Shown here piece after piece: positions 53,201 through 63,734 of a stretch of DNA of 64,000 bases. The notes beneath the pieces are model-generated. The model was not told where the DNA came from. It made no database searches and saw only the letters and a list, made by a program, of their open reading frames with translations. Position 1 is the first letter of the stretch; every line of letters begins with the position of its first letter. Both the position numbers and the translations under genes were made by a program. Source of the DNA: an uncultured Clostridia bacterium (GTDB lineage: Bacteria; Bacillota; Clostridia; Oscillospirales; Acutalibacteraceae); the NCBI GenBank assembly GCA_947627135.1, contig CANQUV010000001.1, positions 62,001 through 126,000 on the forward strand. Reading direction: 5' to 3'.

Positions 53201-54034
53201 TTAAATATAAGTCTTTCGTGCAACCGTTAAAAAATGAGGACTTATTCCGATTAAGCTTTCTTCAAATTCAGTTTTATGTATTATATCAAGAATTTTTTCC
53301 CTTGACTTCATGTCTTCCCATTTTTCACTGATATTGGGACAAATCCATGAACATCCTTCTACTGAATGAGATTTAACAAGCTTAAATCCGCAGTCTTTAA
53401 CTTCCTTTTCCATATTTTTTACAGTTGTAAAAAACGCCTGTGAAATAATAAAAGGATATTTTTCAGGTCTGTTATGTTTACCTGAGTTTAATTCTTCTTT
53501 CAGCATATTAAAATAAACGTCATCGCTGAAAAATTCGTTGTCATTTCCAAATACAGACAATGACCACGTTGTGGAACTGAATTTTGAAATTCCCGCTGCA
53601 AAAATTAAGCCGTCATTTTTTAAAACTCTGAAACATTCTTTTAAAACCTGCTTTCTGTCCTTCTCTTCCTGAAGATGATAGAGCGGTCCCATCAATAATA
53701 TTACATCAGCGCTTTCATCGGATTTTGGAATATTTCTTGCATCGGCAGTTATTGCTTCATATTTAAATCCTTCATCTTGCATTTTATTAGCATACTTAAC
53801 AGCATTGGGCGACAATTCCATAAGGCTGACATTATGACCTTTCTCCGAAAGCCATTTTGAATAAATTCCTATTCCTCCGCCAATATCATATACAACTAAT
53901 TTTTCTCTTGTTCCTAAATAATTGCTGATTATTTCTTTTGTTCTGTAAAACTCAACCTTACCTAAACCATTTTCCAAACGACCTATTTCTGCACCCGCTT
54001 CATAAAAATCATATACTTCTTTTATATTTTCCAT
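53201..54034 (-). CDS. Class I SAM-dependent methyltransferase
   Basis: A 277-residue protein. VVYDIGGGIGIYSKWLSEKG is SAM motif I, SADVILLMGPLYHLQEEKDRKQVLKECFRVLKNDGLIFAA motifs II-III; UbiE/MenG-like layout. Substrate unknown. It starts 2 bases after the DUF1015 gene, so the two are coupled. Confidence 0.8.
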   Translation of the reverse strand: MENIKEVYDFYEAGAEIGRLENGLGKVEFYRTKEIISNYLGTREKLVVYDIGGGIGIYSKWLSEKGHNVSLMELSPNAVKYANKMQDEGFKYEAITADARNIPKSDESADVILLMGPLYHLQEEKDRKQVLKECFRVLKNDGLIFAAGISKFSSTTWSLSVFGNDNEFFSDDVYFNMLKEELNSGKHNRPEKYPFIISQAFFTTVKNMEKEVKDCGFKLVKSHSVEGCSWICPNISEKWEDMKSREKILDIIHKTEFEESLIGISPHFLTVARKTYI

Positions 54035-54036
54035 AA

Positions 54037-55317
54037 TTAGTCACTTAATTCGTTCATAACCAAACCTGTTATCATTTTGGGATAAAAATATGTTGACTTT
54101 TGAGGCATTTTTTCTCCTGCCAATGCAACATCTCTTATTTCTGTTACTCTTGTAGGGTTTAAAATAAAAGCACATTGAAACTTTCCGCTGTTTACACACT
54201 CTAATGCTTCTTCAAAATATTTTGTATATGTCAGATTAATTTGATTTGCCATATTTTCTTTATCAATTTTAAATATCTTTTCAAGTATCAATGTATGTAA
54301 AACAGTTACATCAAGTTCCTGAGAAGCTTTGCTTAAATTAGGAAGCAACTTTTTAATTGGTGAAAAATCTTTTAATATAAGCTGAATCCAATTACTTCCT
54401 CCGCAAAAAAATCCAAATGCTTTTTTACCTTGTTTATAAAGTATATCGAGTTCTCTTTCCATATTTTCTACATCTGATTTTTCTTCAATTTCAAAATACT
54501 CTTTACATTCTTCCAAAAAACTATTTTTATCAAATATATCTAAATCTCTTACAAGTCTATGAGTCGGAAATACTACGAGTCCGGGATGCTCCATGTCTAC
54601 AAGATATATCATCTGATAATCTTGTGCGTCTCCTTCTTTTGAAATACCCTTCTCTCTGCAATAATTTCTGTAATTCAGCGCTGTTTCATAACGGTGGTGA
54701 CCGTCTGCAATATAGAGCTTTCTGTCTGCAAAATCAGATACCAGTTTTGAAATTATTTCTTCATCAGTCACTATCCACAATCTATGAGTTACATTATCGT
54801 TATCAGTAAATTCTAAATCTGCTTTATTATATGAATGTTTATCAATTGTATTTAAAGTTGTATGTTCTTCATCCATATATAATGCGTAAATCTGACTGAA
54901 ATTACAGTTTGTGGCTTTCATAAGATTAAAACGGTCTTCCTTTGCTTTTGAAAGAGTAAATTCGTGAGGCAGAATAATTCCTTTTGAGAATTCTTCTAAC
55001 TTAACTCTGGCAATTATACCTTTTATGCTTTTCCTTTTATTATATACTGTAAATTCTTCTTCATAAATATAAATTGCAGGCTTATCATCTTTAATAAGCA
55101 CACCGTTATCCTGCCACATTTTTAAAATATCAGCTGCATTTTTATAGGGGTTATCTCCCTTTGGCAATTCAAGACGAATAATATTATTGGGATTCTTTTT
55201 TAAATATTCTTCCCTTTGGATATCACTGATAATATCATACGGAGGACAACAGAGTTCCTTAATTTTTCCTGCATTTTGACTGTAACGCATACCTTTAAAT
55301 GCTTTTATAATTGCCAT
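54037..55317 (-). CDS. DUF1015 (COG4198) family protein
   Basis: A 426-residue protein that begins AIIKAFKGMRYSQNAGKIKELCCPPYDIIS and contains LYIADGHHRYETALNYRN, the two clearest features of this widespread Firmicute family. The second motif suggests a metal- or phosphate-binding active site; the biochemical role of the family is not established to my knowledge. First gene of a two-gene minus-strand operon. Confidence 0.85.
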   Translation of the reverse strand: MAIIKAFKGMRYSQNAGKIKELCCPPYDIISDIQREEYLKKNPNNIIRLELPKGDNPYKNAADILKMWQDNGVLIKDDKPAIYIYEEEFTVYNKRKSIKGIIARVKLEEFSKGIILPHEFTLSKAKEDRFNLMKATNCNFSQIYALYMDEEHTTLNTIDKHSYNKADLEFTDNDNVTHRLWIVTDEEIISKLVSDFADRKLYIADGHHRYETALNYRNYCREKGISKEGDAQDYQMIYLVDMEHPGLVVFPTHRLVRDLDIFDKNSFLEECKEYFEIEEKSDVENMERELDILYKQGKKAFGFFCGGSNWIQLILKDFSPIKKLLPNLSKASQELDVTVLHTLILEKIFKIDKENMANQINLTYTKYFEEALECVNSGKFQCAFILNPTRVTEIRDVALAGEKMPQKSTYFYPKMITGLVMNELSD

Positions 55318-55459
55318 TTTAATCCTCCTTAAATTATAATATTAAAATTAATATTATGCTTTATTATATCACAATGCAGCCTTTATTACAATGAATTTTA
55401 ATTGAAAAAGTCCTATTATTGTATTATAATTAATTAAAATATTTTAAGGAATGATTTTT

Positions 55460-56290
55460 ATGATTATAGGATGCCACTTATCTGTTTCAAAAGGTTTTGA
55501 AGCTATGGGGAAAGAAGCATTATCGATCGGAGCAAATACATTTCAGTTTTTCACCAGAAACCCTCGTGGCGGTAAGGCAAGGGAAATTGACGAGCAAGAT
55601 ATATTAAAACTTATTAAATTGATGAAAGAGAACAATTTCGGTAAAATTTTAGCCCATGCCCCCTACACTCTAAATCTTTGCTCTAAAGACGAGAAAATAA
55701 GGAAATTTGCATTAAATACTATGATCGATGATTTAAATAGAATGGAATATTTACCGAACAATCTATACAATTTTCATCCGGGAAGTCATGTAGGTCAAGG
55801 CATAGACAAAGGAATTGAATTTATATCTTTACAGCTTAACAAAGTTTTACACAAAGATATGACAACTACCGTCTTACTGGAAACCATGGCAGGAAAAGGC
55901 AGTGAAGTAGGTTCTAAATTTGAGGAATTAAGAGCTATTATCGACAACATTGATTTTAAAGATAAAATAGGTGTTTGTCTTGATACATGTCATGTTTTTG
56001 ATGCAGGATATGATATTGTAAATAATCTTGAAAATGTACTTGAAGAATTTGACAAAATTATAGGTTTAAAAAAGTTAAAAGCAATTCACATAAATGACAG
56101 CATGAATTATTTGGGATGTCACAAAGACAGACACCAAAAAATCGGAAAAGGCGCAATTGGTATTAATGCTTTCGAAAAAATTATTAATTATCCTGCATTA
56201 ATAAACTTACCGTATTATCTTGAGACCCCAAATGAACTCGCTGGTTATTCAGAAGAAATAAAATTATTAAAAAGCTTACAAAAAGCTTAA
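55460..56290 (+). CDS. nfo: Endonuclease IV (AP endonuclease)
   Basis: A 276-residue protein from ATG 55460; an ATG at 55451 overlaps the ribosome site [19 protein letters not shown] at the start, [49 protein letters not shown] and [24 protein letters not shown] are the zinc ligands and loops of Nfo. The enzyme cuts DNA 5' to abasic sites in base-excision repair. Stand-alone gene divergent from DUF1015. Confidence 0.95.
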   Translation: MIIGCHLSVSKGFEAMGKEALSIGANTFQFFTRNPRGGKAREIDEQDILKLIKLMKENNFGKILAHAPYTLNLCSKDEKIRKFALNTMIDDLNRMEYLPNNLYNFHPGSHVGQGIDKGIEFISLQLNKVLHKDMTTTVLLETMAGKGSEVGSKFEELRAIIDNIDFKDKIGVCLDTCHVFDAGYDIVNNLENVLEEFDKIIGLKKLKAIHINDSMNYLGCHKDRHQKIGKGAIGINAFEKIINYPALINLPYYLETPNELAGYSEEIKLLKSLQKA

Positions 56291-56365
56291 ATTTATTAAA
56301 AGACGATGTAACACTTCTTTCGTTTTTGTATAGTATATAGTGTAAAACGAAAGGAGGAAATCACA

Positions 56366-56485
56366 ATGTGTAACGGTTTATTAGGCAACAACAGCTGTAC
56401 TTGGGTAATTCTTCTTGTTATCATTCTTGTATCTTGCTGTGGCAACAATAACAACAGCGACAACAACTGTGGTTGCGGCTGCTAA
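56366..56485 (+). CDS. 39-residue Cys/Asn-rich single-TM peptide
   Basis: ATG 56366 has AAAGGAGG 7-8 bases upstream; TAA 56483-56485. N-terminus MCNGLLGNNSCTW, then one hydrophobic helix (VILLVIILVSCC), then an Asn-rich tail ending NCGCGC: seven Cys in all, four near the end. The layout resembles small YjcZ-like/sporulation membrane peptides of Firmicutes. A terminator follows directly. Probably membrane-inserted with Cys on one face; function unknown. Confidence 0.65.
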   Translation: MCNGLLGNNSCTWVILLVIILVSCCGNNNNSDNNCGCGC

Positions 56486-56507
56486 TTAGTAATTAAAGGA
56501 ATAATAA

Positions 56508-56545
56508 CAGCTCGGTTAAATTTTGATTTAACCGAGCTGCTTTAC
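56508..56545 (+). terminator. Rho-independent terminator of the small peptide gene
   Basis: CAGCTCGGTTAAA (56508-56520) pairs with TTTAACCGAGCTG (56527-56539), followed by CTTTACTTT. Confidence 0.8.
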
Positions 56546-56637
56546 TTTACAGAAGACAAATAACAAACCTACATAAATGTTTTTATATAATGCTATCTAC
56601 TAGGAAAGATGTATCCAATAGGCTGCATCTTAACAAA

Positions 56638-56675
56638 TAAACACCTTGCTACCGCAAGCAGTAGCAAGGTGTTTT
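56638..56675 (-). terminator. Rho-independent terminator of the amylase
   Basis: ACACCTTGCTAC (56641-56652) and GTAGCAAGGTGT (56661-56672), a 12-bp perfect stem with T and A runs on both sides; it follows the amylase stop codon on the minus strand. Confidence 0.85.
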
Positions 56676-56702
56676 TAAATTAATAATTTACTTTTAATAT
56701 GC

Positions 56703-59700
56703 TTATTTAAGTAAACCTGCAGTAGCTAACTGGATATATGTTACATCCAATACATTAACAAAACCGTCTCTGTTATAATCTGCAAGTGTTTCGTCATAAA
56801 CTGAATTAACAGTTAATTTTGCAAGATTTATCTGCAAAATTGTAGCGTCTACTACATTTACTACACCGTCTTTGTTTACATCGCCTAATTCAAAGCCTTC
56901 TGCATTTTTAACATTAATGTCTATATCAACACTACCTTCGCCTGTTTCAAAATCAAAGCCGTTTACATCTATTGTCAGTGTTACTGTTGCATTATTAAAC
57001 GGTACCAGTATGCTCGGATTTTCCTGTCCATCTAGAATTCCGTCACTCGTCCAGTTATATGGTGTCCATGAACCGTTACATGCAAATTTTACTTGATAGT
57101 CATTAAATTGTTCAATGCCTTCGTAAGTTATTGACCATACGCCTCTACTGATTTCTGTCATCATGTTTTCTTGGGCTGTAAGATCCCATGCTTTGCCGTT
57201 TAACCATGGTCCGTCTCCGTTTCCTACTGCCATAATGTACTCTAGTTCAAATTTACCTAAAAATTCTGCGTCTACTACTACTGTTTTTGATTCTGAATTT
57301 AAGTAAATTGTTACATCACAAGCATCTGTAAGTACAAATGTAAAGTTCTGTCCATTATTGCTGATCTCATGGAATGTCTCATCAGGTGTATTCCAATGAC
57401 CGTCTGTGATTTTGAATGCCCATGAACCTGAAGCTACATCAGGAACTGTTAAAGCATAATCGTATGTTTGACCGTCAAATTCATAATTGCCCGGTGTCAT
57501 TGGGTTTTCATTTTCTTTCCATGTATTCTCAAAGAAGTCGCCTGCTACATAGTATGTAGGAACCGGATCTGTCGGAGTTGTGTCAGTCGGTTCTGTATCC
57601 GTTGGAGTTGTATCGGTCGGCTCTGTCTCCGTCGGAGTTGTATCAGTCGGCTCTGTCTCTGTTGGAGTTGTATCAGTCGGCTCTGTCTCCGTTGGAGTTG
57701 TGTCAGTCGGCTCTGTCTCCGTTGGAGTTGTTTCTTTTGTAGGTTTAAAATCAGTTACTGTCCATGAAGTACCGTGCAAAAGATGTGACTTGCCTTCTAA
57801 ATTAAGTTTTGTTCTATTACCGTATGCCGGATACTGCTGACCACCATTGTTATTATTAAGAACAACTTGAGTGTTTGGTGAATCTACAAACGCTTGAGGT
57901 ACTTCATAATAATAATATCCGGTTGCTTCATCATATTCCATTTTTTCTCCAGGCCATGCTGCATTTGTTATAGTATTATCAGGATCTGTAATTTCATCAT
58001 ATACATAAGCATAGAAAGGAGCTGACCAACCTCTTATTTCATCAAGTACAATATAAACGCCTGTTCCCTCCGGAGCAGTTTTTACATATTTATATTCAGC
58101 AGTTGTTGTCTGGTTGCCATCAGTTGCTGTTAATTTTAATGTGATAGTTGAATTATAAGCAACTCCACTGCCTAATGTTACTTCTGTTGTATCTGTGTAT
58201 GTTACCGGAGCAGCATTATCGATCTGATATGTACCTGATGTTGCATTTACAAGACCAAGTGTAACATTTAATGTTTCACCTTTAAATGTGCAGCTCTCAA
58301 CTGAATTTGTATTAGTTGGAGTTGTTGTTGAATCATAAACTACTGCAACGCCTGTGTCGCCGATTTTGCCTGTTACAACACCGCCGCTTACAGTAAATTT
58401 ATTGCCTGTGATCGTATCTGTATATGTTCCGTCTGCAAGACCTGTATCTGCAATATTTACATCGCTTGTTGTGCCGTTACAGTTTACAAGAACAATACCT
58501 TTATCGCCCCTTGCAACATAAGCAATTGTACCTGAATAGCTTGTTTTGTCTGTTGTTCCTACAAATGCATTATGGAACTTATTAACTTCGCTTACAGTAA
58601 TACTTTTCCAGCTTGTATTTCCTGCTGCTTGACCCATAAGAGCATCTCCGGGACGAGCAAAGAACAATGATGTTGCATCACTCTGAGCTGCTACTAAAGC
58701 CCAGGTTTTGATGATGTCTTCATCAGAAACAGTTGCTGAACTTCCATCCATATATGTGTCATGTGATTCAGCCCAAAGTACAGAATTCTTTGATGCTGCA
58801 CCAATAGAGTTTGCATTAGCCTGTCTTGATGCAGTTGAAGCGTTACCGCTCTTTATTGCATTTCGAGTATTATTACCCGGTGCATTATCTGTTACATTAA
58901 TATATGGTGTATAAGCGTTAATGTTTCTTCCGGAACCGCAGGTATTAAGAATTTCACCGTAATAATACTCTGTTTTTTGATATTTGTCTTTTGCATACTG
59001 TGAAACAGTACTTGTTACATTAGGCCAATAATTTGATGCATAACTTCCGTCACTTGGTGTTTCAATATGCTTTGCAGCATCAAAACGGAAACCGTCAACA
59101 CCACAGTCAACACATTCTTCGAGAAGGCTGATTACTCTGTTCTGAATAAGTTCGCTTCCTGTATTGAGGTCAGGGCAGTTTGAAAGATATCCCTGAACTA
59201 CTGCCTGTACTGATGAATCAGATGTTGAGCGATTATAAGAATGAAGCGAATTACTCTGATCATTGTATATTTCCGGTTCTATATCAGCAATTCCGCTGTA
59301 AAGAACTCCTACATTAGCGTTATCATTATCTTTTGACATATTATTTGCAAGGTGGTTCGTTACTACATCGCAAATGATTTTTACGCCGTATTTGTGTGCT
59401 TCATCACAAAGAGATGCAAGCTCTTCTTTTGTGCCGAGCCATGTATCCTTTGCTATTGAAAATGATAATGGCTGATAAAGCTTTGACCATTGGTCAGCAA
59501 CCTTATACCAGTCACCGTAATCCTTTGGCTGCTGTACAGGTGAAGTCTGTACTGTTGAATAACCGGCTGCAACAATTGCAGGAAGGTTTTCTTTAATTGT
59601 ATTGTATGACCAGTTAAACGCATGTAAAATTACGCCGTCCTGAACATTACTTTGTATTTTAGCTTCAGATGCGACTGATGCTTTATCTGTATCTTTAGCA

Positions 59701-59789
59701 TTTACTGTAAAGCCAGTAATAGCTAAACATGACAAAATCATACAAAGTGTCAATACAATACTGATTACTTTTGATGTTTTTCTTTTCAT
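56703..59789 (-). CDS. Secreted multidomain GH13 alpha-amylase with dockerin
   Basis: A 1028-residue protein. Signal peptide ~1-31. GH13 catalytic domain ~50-480: region I DVVTNH (141-146), region II GFRFDAAKH with nucleophile D237, region III YYGEI with acid/base E279, region IV ESHDTY with D344. A CBM26-like starch-binding domain at ~575-690 (GVYIVLDEIRGWSAPFYAYV...) is followed by a Thr/Pro/Glu linker of ~10-residue repeats (57571-57730) and two further beta domains. A type I dockerin with two Ca loops (GDVNKDGVVNVVDA, ADYNRDGFVNVLDV) occupies ~969-1028. It is an endo-acting starch enzyme that would dock onto a cohesin scaffold, as in amylosomes. No scaffoldin is in the window. TTGGAGG lies 8 bases before ATG 59789. 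Confidence 0.95.
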   Translation of the reverse strand: MKRKTSKVISIVLTLCMILSCLAITGFTVNAKDTDKASVASEAKIQSNVQDGVILHAFNWSYNTIKENLPAIVAAGYSTVQTSPVQQPKDYGDWYKVADQWSKLYQPLSFSIAKDTWLGTKEELASLCDEAHKYGVKIICDVVTNHLANNMSKDNDNANVGVLYSGIADIEPEIYNDQSNSLHSYNRSTSDSSVQAVVQGYLSNCPDLNTGSELIQNRVISLLEECVDCGVDGFRFDAAKHIETPSDGSYASNYWPNVTSTVSQYAKDKYQKTEYYYGEILNTCGSGRNINAYTPYINVTDNAPGNNTRNAIKSGNASTASRQANANSIGAASKNSVLWAESHDTYMDGSSATVSDEDIIKTWALVAAQSDATSLFFARPGDALMGQAAGNTSWKSITVSEVNKFHNAFVGTTDKTSYSGTIAYVARGDKGIVLVNCNGTTSDVNIADTGLADGTYTDTITGNKFTVSGGVVTGKIGDTGVAVVYDSTTTPTNTNSVESCTFKGETLNVTLGLVNATSGTYQIDNAAPVTYTDTTEVTLGSGVAYNSTITLKLTATDGNQTTTAEYKYVKTAPEGTGVYIVLDEIRGWSAPFYAYVYDEITDPDNTITNAAWPGEKMEYDEATGYYYYEVPQAFVDSPNTQVVLNNNNGGQQYPAYGNRTKLNLEGKSHLLHGTSWTVTDFKPTKETTPTETEPTDTTPTETEPTDTTPTETEPTDTTPTETEPTDTTPTDTEPTDTTPTDPVPTYYVAGDFFENTWKENENPMTPGNYEFDGQTYDYALTVPDVASGSWAFKITDGHWNTPDETFHEISNNGQNFTFVLTDACDVTIYLNSESKTVVVDAEFLGKFELEYIMAVGNGDGPWLNGKAWDLTAQENMMTEISRGVWSITYEGIEQFNDYQVKFACNGSWTPYNWTSDGILDGQENPSILVPFNNATVTLTIDVNGFDFETGEGSVDIDINVKNAEGFELGDVNKDGVVNVVDATILQINLAKLTVNSVYDETLADYNRDGFVNVLDVTYIQLATAGLLK
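57571..57730 (-). repeat. 30-bp tandem repeats in the amylase linker
   Basis: About five near-identical 30-base units, each coding a Thr/Pro/Glu/Asp decapeptide (TETEPTDTTP). Such repeats expand and contract easily, changing linker length. Confidence 0.85.
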
Positions 59790-59850
59790 CTAAAATTCCT
59801 CCAATTAAATTTGGTCTTTATGCCTGTTAGACATTAGACCTGTTAATATA

Positions 59851-59879
59851 ATAATACTAAAAATTATGAATTTATTCAA
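59851..59879 (-). promoter_or_regulatory. Promoter of the amylase gene
   Basis: Minus strand: TTGAAT (59874-59879), 17-base spacer, TATTAT (59851-59856), about 60 bases before ATG 59789. GGTCT and AGACC in the leader could form a small hairpin. Confidence 0.55.
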
Positions 59880-60008
59880 TTCACTATTTGTACAATAAAG
59901 TAAATATTTTTTAGTCAATTCTGACAATTTATATATTTTAAAAATGTAAAAGCAGTATATTTTTTTGTAATATTTATCCAAATAATTATGTTTTATATTT
60001 TAAAAAAT

Positions 60009-60039
60009 AGAGAGTTGTAACAAAACGCTACAACCCTCT
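60009..60039 (-). terminator. Rho-independent terminator of the collagen-like gene
   Basis: AGAGAGTTGTA (60009-60019) and TACAACCCTCT (60029-60039), then TATTTTTT on the minus strand. Confidence 0.8.
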
Positions 60040-60056
60040 GTTATTATTAATTTATT

Positions 60057-61811
60057 TTAAGCTAGTCTTATCACTGTCAAACTTGCGCCTGTTCCTGTTA
60101 CTAGTGTTACTGTTCCGTCATAGCCTGAAAGTTGAAGCTGTAAAGTATCTCCTGCATTTATTGTTACTATTCTGCTTGCAGAATAATTACTTGTTGCTGT
60201 TGTTGGAGTTATTGTTAATCCTTCAATAGGAGTACCATTTAAAAGAACACTTGTTGTCATTATAACAGGCGTATCAACATTTACTTTATAATCTACATAA
60301 TAAGTTCCTGCTTCTGTTGCCGTAAATACTTCATTTGCAGTATCTGCTGTAAAATCTGAAAGCATTTGTTCTGAAGGTAATGCAACATTTATTCCGGCTG
60401 TTGTTACTGTAAGCGGTGTAGCTGTATCATCAACTGCACTTAAAAAAGTACTTGTAGCAGCTGCTGCATCATCCCCCGGAGGGCCTGTTGGACCTGTTGG
60501 GCCTGTGGGACCTGCTGGGCCTGTTGGACCTGCTGGACCTGTGGGACCTGCTGGACCTGTTGGACCTGCTGGACCTGTTGCACCCGATGGACCTGTTGCA
60601 CCCGATGGACCTGTTGCACCCGATGGACCTGTTGCGCCCGATGGACCTGTTGCGCCTGTGGCACCGGTAGCTCCTGTTGGACCTGTCGGGCCTACTGCGC
60701 CGTCTGCACCTGTTGCACCTGTTGGACCTACTGCACCGTCTGCTCCTGTTGGACCTGTCGGACCAATTTCTCCTACTAATCCTGCGGCACCTTCAGGACC
60801 TGTTGCGCCTGTGGCACCGGTAGCTCCTGTTGGACCTGTTGGACCTACTGCACCCGATGGACCTGTTGCACCTGTTGGGCCTGTCGGACCAATTTCTCCT
60901 ACTAATCCTGCGGCACCTTCAGGACCTGTAGCACCTGTTGCACCGGTAGCTCCTGTTGGGCCTGTTGGACCTACTGCACCGTCTGCACCTGTTGCACCTG
61001 TTGCACCTGTTGCACCTGTCGGACCAATTTCTCCTACTAATCCTGCGGCACCTTCAGGACCTGTAGCACCTGTTGCTCCGGTAGCTCCTGTTGGACCTGT
61101 GGGACCTGTTGCTCCTGTTCCTGTTGCACCGGTAGCTCCTGTTGGGCCTGTTGGACCTACTGCACCGTCTGCACCTGTTGCACCTGTTGGACCTGTTGGA
61201 CCTGTGGGACCTGTTGCACCGGTAGCTCCTGTTGGGCCTGTTGGACCTGTCGCTCCTGTTCCCGTTGCACCCGTAGCTCCTGTTGCACCCGTAGCTCCTG
61301 TTGGACCTGTCGGACCTGTTGCTCCTGTTCCCGTTGCACCGGTAGCTCCTGTTGGGCCTGTGGGACCTGTTGAGCCTGTGGGACCTGTCGGACCTGTCGC
61401 TCCTATTCCTGTTGCACCCGTAGCTCCTGTTGGGCCTGTAGCTCCTGTTGGACCTGTTGGACCTGTCGGACCTGTTGCTCCTGTTCCCGTTGCACCCGTA
61501 GCTCCTGTTGGACCTGTTGGACCTGTCGGACCTGTTGCTCCTGTTCCTGTTGCACCGGTAGCTCCTGTTGGGCCTGTTGGACCTGCAACACCTTGAATAC
61601 CTTGTACACCTTGAGGACCTGTGGGACCTATCGGTCCTACCGGACCTTGAATACCCTGAACTCCTTGTGGACCTGTTGGTCCCGGAATTCCTATTACTAC
61701 CGGTGACTGATTACAGCATGGATTAAAACCGCAGTTACAGTTTCCGCAATTTCCATTCCATCCGTTGCCTGATGAGCAATTACAAGAATGAGAACAATTT
61801 ATTACATTCAT
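60057..61811 (-). CDS. BclA-like collagen-repeat surface protein
   Basis: A 584-residue protein. The Cys/Asn/Gly-rich N-terminus (~1-35, eight Cys) has no signal peptide. Residues ~40-450 are G-x-y triplets, mostly GPT, GAT and GAV, forming a collagen-like stalk with many Thr for O-glycosylation. The C-terminal ~130 residues ([15 protein letters not shown]...[10 protein letters not shown]) form a BclA-C/C1q-like beta trimer domain. This is the plan of exosporium filament proteins. AAGGAGAT precedes ATG 61811. It is coupled to the glycosyltransferase at 61816-62889 (4 bases apart). The repeat DNA will vary in length between strains. Confidence 0.9.
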   Translation of the reverse strand: MNVINCSHSCNCSSGNGWNGNCGNCNCGFNPCCNQSPVVIGIPGPTGPQGVQGIQGPVGPIGPTGPQGVQGIQGVAGPTGPTGATGATGTGATGPTGPTGPTGATGATGTGATGPTGPTGPTGATGPTGATGATGIGATGPTGPTGSTGPTGPTGATGATGTGATGPTGPTGATGATGATGATGTGATGPTGPTGATGATGPTGPTGPTGATGADGAVGPTGPTGATGATGTGATGPTGPTGATGATGATGPEGAAGLVGEIGPTGATGATGATGADGAVGPTGPTGATGATGATGPEGAAGLVGEIGPTGPTGATGPSGAVGPTGPTGATGATGATGPEGAAGLVGEIGPTGPTGADGAVGPTGATGADGAVGPTGPTGATGATGATGPSGATGPSGATGPSGATGPSGATGPAGPTGPAGPTGPAGPTGPAGPTGPTGPTGPPGDDAAAATSTFLSAVDDTATPLTVTTAGINVALPSEQMLSDFTADTANEVFTATEAGTYYVDYKVNVDTPVIMTTSVLLNGTPIEGLTITPTTATSNYSASRIVTINAGDTLQLQLSGYDGTVTLVTGTGASLTVIRLA

Positions 61812-61815
61812 AATT

Positions 61816-62889
61816 TTATCTCCTTTCCTTTAATTTTTCAAAATATTGTTCATTAAAAATATAACTTTTATCATAAGGTTTTATTTTTCCTGCTAAATTA
61901 TTAAATTTCTCTGCTTTTTCAATATCTCCCAAACGATCATAGCATACGCATAGCTGGATCAACGGTATAAAATCATAATAATCTTTTTGAAAAAAACCGT
62001 TACCCTGATTTTGAGGACATTCCATCGCTGTTTTATACCAGAATATTGCCATTTGATACTTTTTATTTCGGAGAAAACAATCTGCAATTCTGCAACATAC
62101 TTCTCCACGAGGAGTATCATAAGAAAAGCTTTTGAAATACATATTCAATGCTTTTTCTTCGTCTGATAATTTAAGGTAGCAATCTCCTGAAATCATACAG
62201 GCTTCAATGTTATCGTTTAAATTATTGCTGTTTTCTAACAAAAACTGCTTAAAGCACGTAATTGCGTTAAAATAGAATTTATTATAATACAACTCTCTGG
62301 CATAATAGTATTGCTCTCTGGGAGAAAGTTGTTTTCCTAATGCAATCATCTTTCTAAATATTTTTAAATTCCTTTGAGGATCATTTATTTTGAGTTTTTT
62401 GTGGTTTACCTCTATATCACTGTATTCTATTTTGCCTATTAAAGGTACTGTTTCGTGAATTGCTCCCTCAAAACGATATTTTTCATTATTTTTAAAAATT
62501 CTTTCACGATAAAAACTGAATACAGGATTGTTATATTCATCAAAACCTGTGTTATATTTCATCATAATAATATCAGTTTCAGGTTTAACAGAATCTTTAA
62601 GCGCTATAATTTTTCTGATATTTTCATCATCTATTACATCGTCTGCATCTATCCACATTACATATTCGTTACTTGCTTTTGACAATGAGTAATTTCTTGC
62701 TTTTGCAAAATCGTCTTCCCAGTCAAAATCATACACCTTATCGGTATATTTAGATGCAATTTCTTTAGTTCTGTCCTTTGAACCTGTATCAACAACAATT
62801 ATTTCGTCTGCAAAAAGCATAATACATTTTAAGCATCTTTCAATTACAGGCTCTTCATCTCTGACAATCATACACACGCTAAGTTTCAC
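61816..62889 (-). CDS. GT2 glycosyltransferase with TPR tail (SgtA-like)
   Basis: A 357-residue protein starting at GTG 62889 (AAGGTGG 7 bases upstream). [30 protein letters not shown] and the D-x-D motif in [11 protein letters not shown] mark a family 2 glycosyltransferase. The C-terminal ~170 residues are TPR-like helical repeats. It precedes the collagen-like gene by 4 bases. In C. difficile a similar transferase (SgtA) glycosylates BclA3; the same pairing suggests it adds sugars to the Thr residues of the collagen repeats. Confidence 0.85.
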   Translation of the reverse strand: MKLSVCMIVRDEEPVIERCLKCIMLFADEIIVVDTGSKDRTKEIASKYTDKVYDFDWEDDFAKARNYSLSKASNEYVMWIDADDVIDDENIRKIIALKDSVKPETDIIMMKYNTGFDEYNNPVFSFYRERIFKNNEKYRFEGAIHETVPLIGKIEYSDIEVNHKKLKINDPQRNLKIFRKMIALGKQLSPREQYYYARELYYNKFYFNAITCFKQFLLENSNNLNDNIEACMISGDCYLKLSDEEKALNMYFKSFSYDTPRGEVCCRIADCFLRNKKYQMAIFWYKTAMECPQNQGNGFFQKDYYDFIPLIQLCVCYDRLGDIEKAEKFNNLAGKIKPYDKSYIFNEQYFEKLKERR

Positions 62890-63167
62890 TGTAATACCAC
62901 CTTAAATTTTTATCCCCGTCAATACAATATATGTACAAAAACTTATAATGTGATAATTTGTCCAACATAAAAAGCAACCAAGGTGCTGTTTCTCCTGACA
63001 GACAGCACCATATATAAATCCCCTTTTGTGACCGAATGTTTCCGAACAGTTTCTTATAAAATTAAAAACAGCCGACGGACTGCACCTTTACAGCCAATTT
63101 TCTATAAAATAAAAAACTGTCTGCTAAATAACAGACAGTTAAATATATATGTATGTAACGAATGTTT
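62890..63167. other. Intergenic region with two hairpins
   Basis: GGTGCTGT/ACAGCACC (62982-63009) and the MntP terminator (63115-63140). No gene; the 62-codon frame at 62983-63171 overlaps both hairpins. Confidence 0.5.
63105..63140 (-). terminator. Rho-independent terminator of mntP
   Basis: AACTGTCTG (63115-63123) and CAGACAGTT (63132-63140), followed by TTTTTTATTTT on the minus strand. Confidence 0.8.
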
Positions 63168-63734
63168 TTAAAAATTTATAAAACCTAAATGTTCAAGTAA
63201 AATTTTGATTCCCAATAAAATAAGAATTATTCCTCCTAAAAATTCAGCTTTTGATTTGTACTTTACTCCAAATACATTCCCGATTTTTACTCCTGCCATA
63301 GACAGCACAAATGTTGTTATACCAATAAATATAACTGCGTAAAAAATATTTACATTTAAAAACGCAAATGTTACCCCTACCGCAAGCGCATCAATGCTTG
63401 TTGCTATGGCAAGCAAAAGCATAGTTTTTATCTCTAAAGAGGAATCTTCTTTTTCTTCATTTTTTTTAAGCGCCTCTTTAATCATATTTGCACCTATTAA
63501 ACATAAAAGTACAAAAGCTATCCAATGGTCGATTGATGTTATGTAATCTTTAAACTGAACTCCAAGAAAAAAACCGATCGTAGGCATTAAAGCCTGAAAC
63601 CCTCCAAACCAAATTCCTACTATCGCTGCATTTTTTACAGTAATTTTTTTTAATGCCAATCCCTTACAAACAGAAACAGCAAACGCATCCATAGAAAGTC
63701 CTACTGCTAAAATAAACAGTTCAACTACACCCAA
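63168..63734 (-). CDS. mntP: MntP-type manganese efflux pump
   Basis: A 188-residue six-TM protein. The N-terminal [21 protein letters not shown] and the central [19 protein letters not shown] carry the paired Asp residues of MntP/Yeb[17 protein letters not shown] and [16 protein letters not shown] are further family features. It exports Mn(II). The start is TTG 63734 with GGAGG 9 bases upstream. No Mn riboswitch was recognised in the 266 bases upstream. Confidence 0.9.
   Translation of the reverse strand: MGVVELFILAVGLSMDAFAVSVCKGLALKKITVKNAAIVGIWFGGFQALMPTIGFFLGVQFKDYITSIDHWIAFVLLCLIGANMIKEALKKNEEKEDSSLEIKTMLLLAIATSIDALAVGVTFAFLNVNIFYAVIFIGITTFVLSMAGVKIGNVFGVKYKSKAEFLGGIILILLGIKILLEHLGFINF

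Noticed and set aside
60505-61596. 363-codon plus-strand frame (Gly/Pro/Ala/Val repeats) opposite the collagen-like gene
   Set aside because: It is the antisense image of the triplet repeats; no ribosome site, and the minus-strand protein has N- and C-terminal domains.
60480-61620. Possible CRISPR-like repetitive array
   Set aside because: The repeats are 9-base multiples in frame with no regular spacers; they code the collagen stalk.
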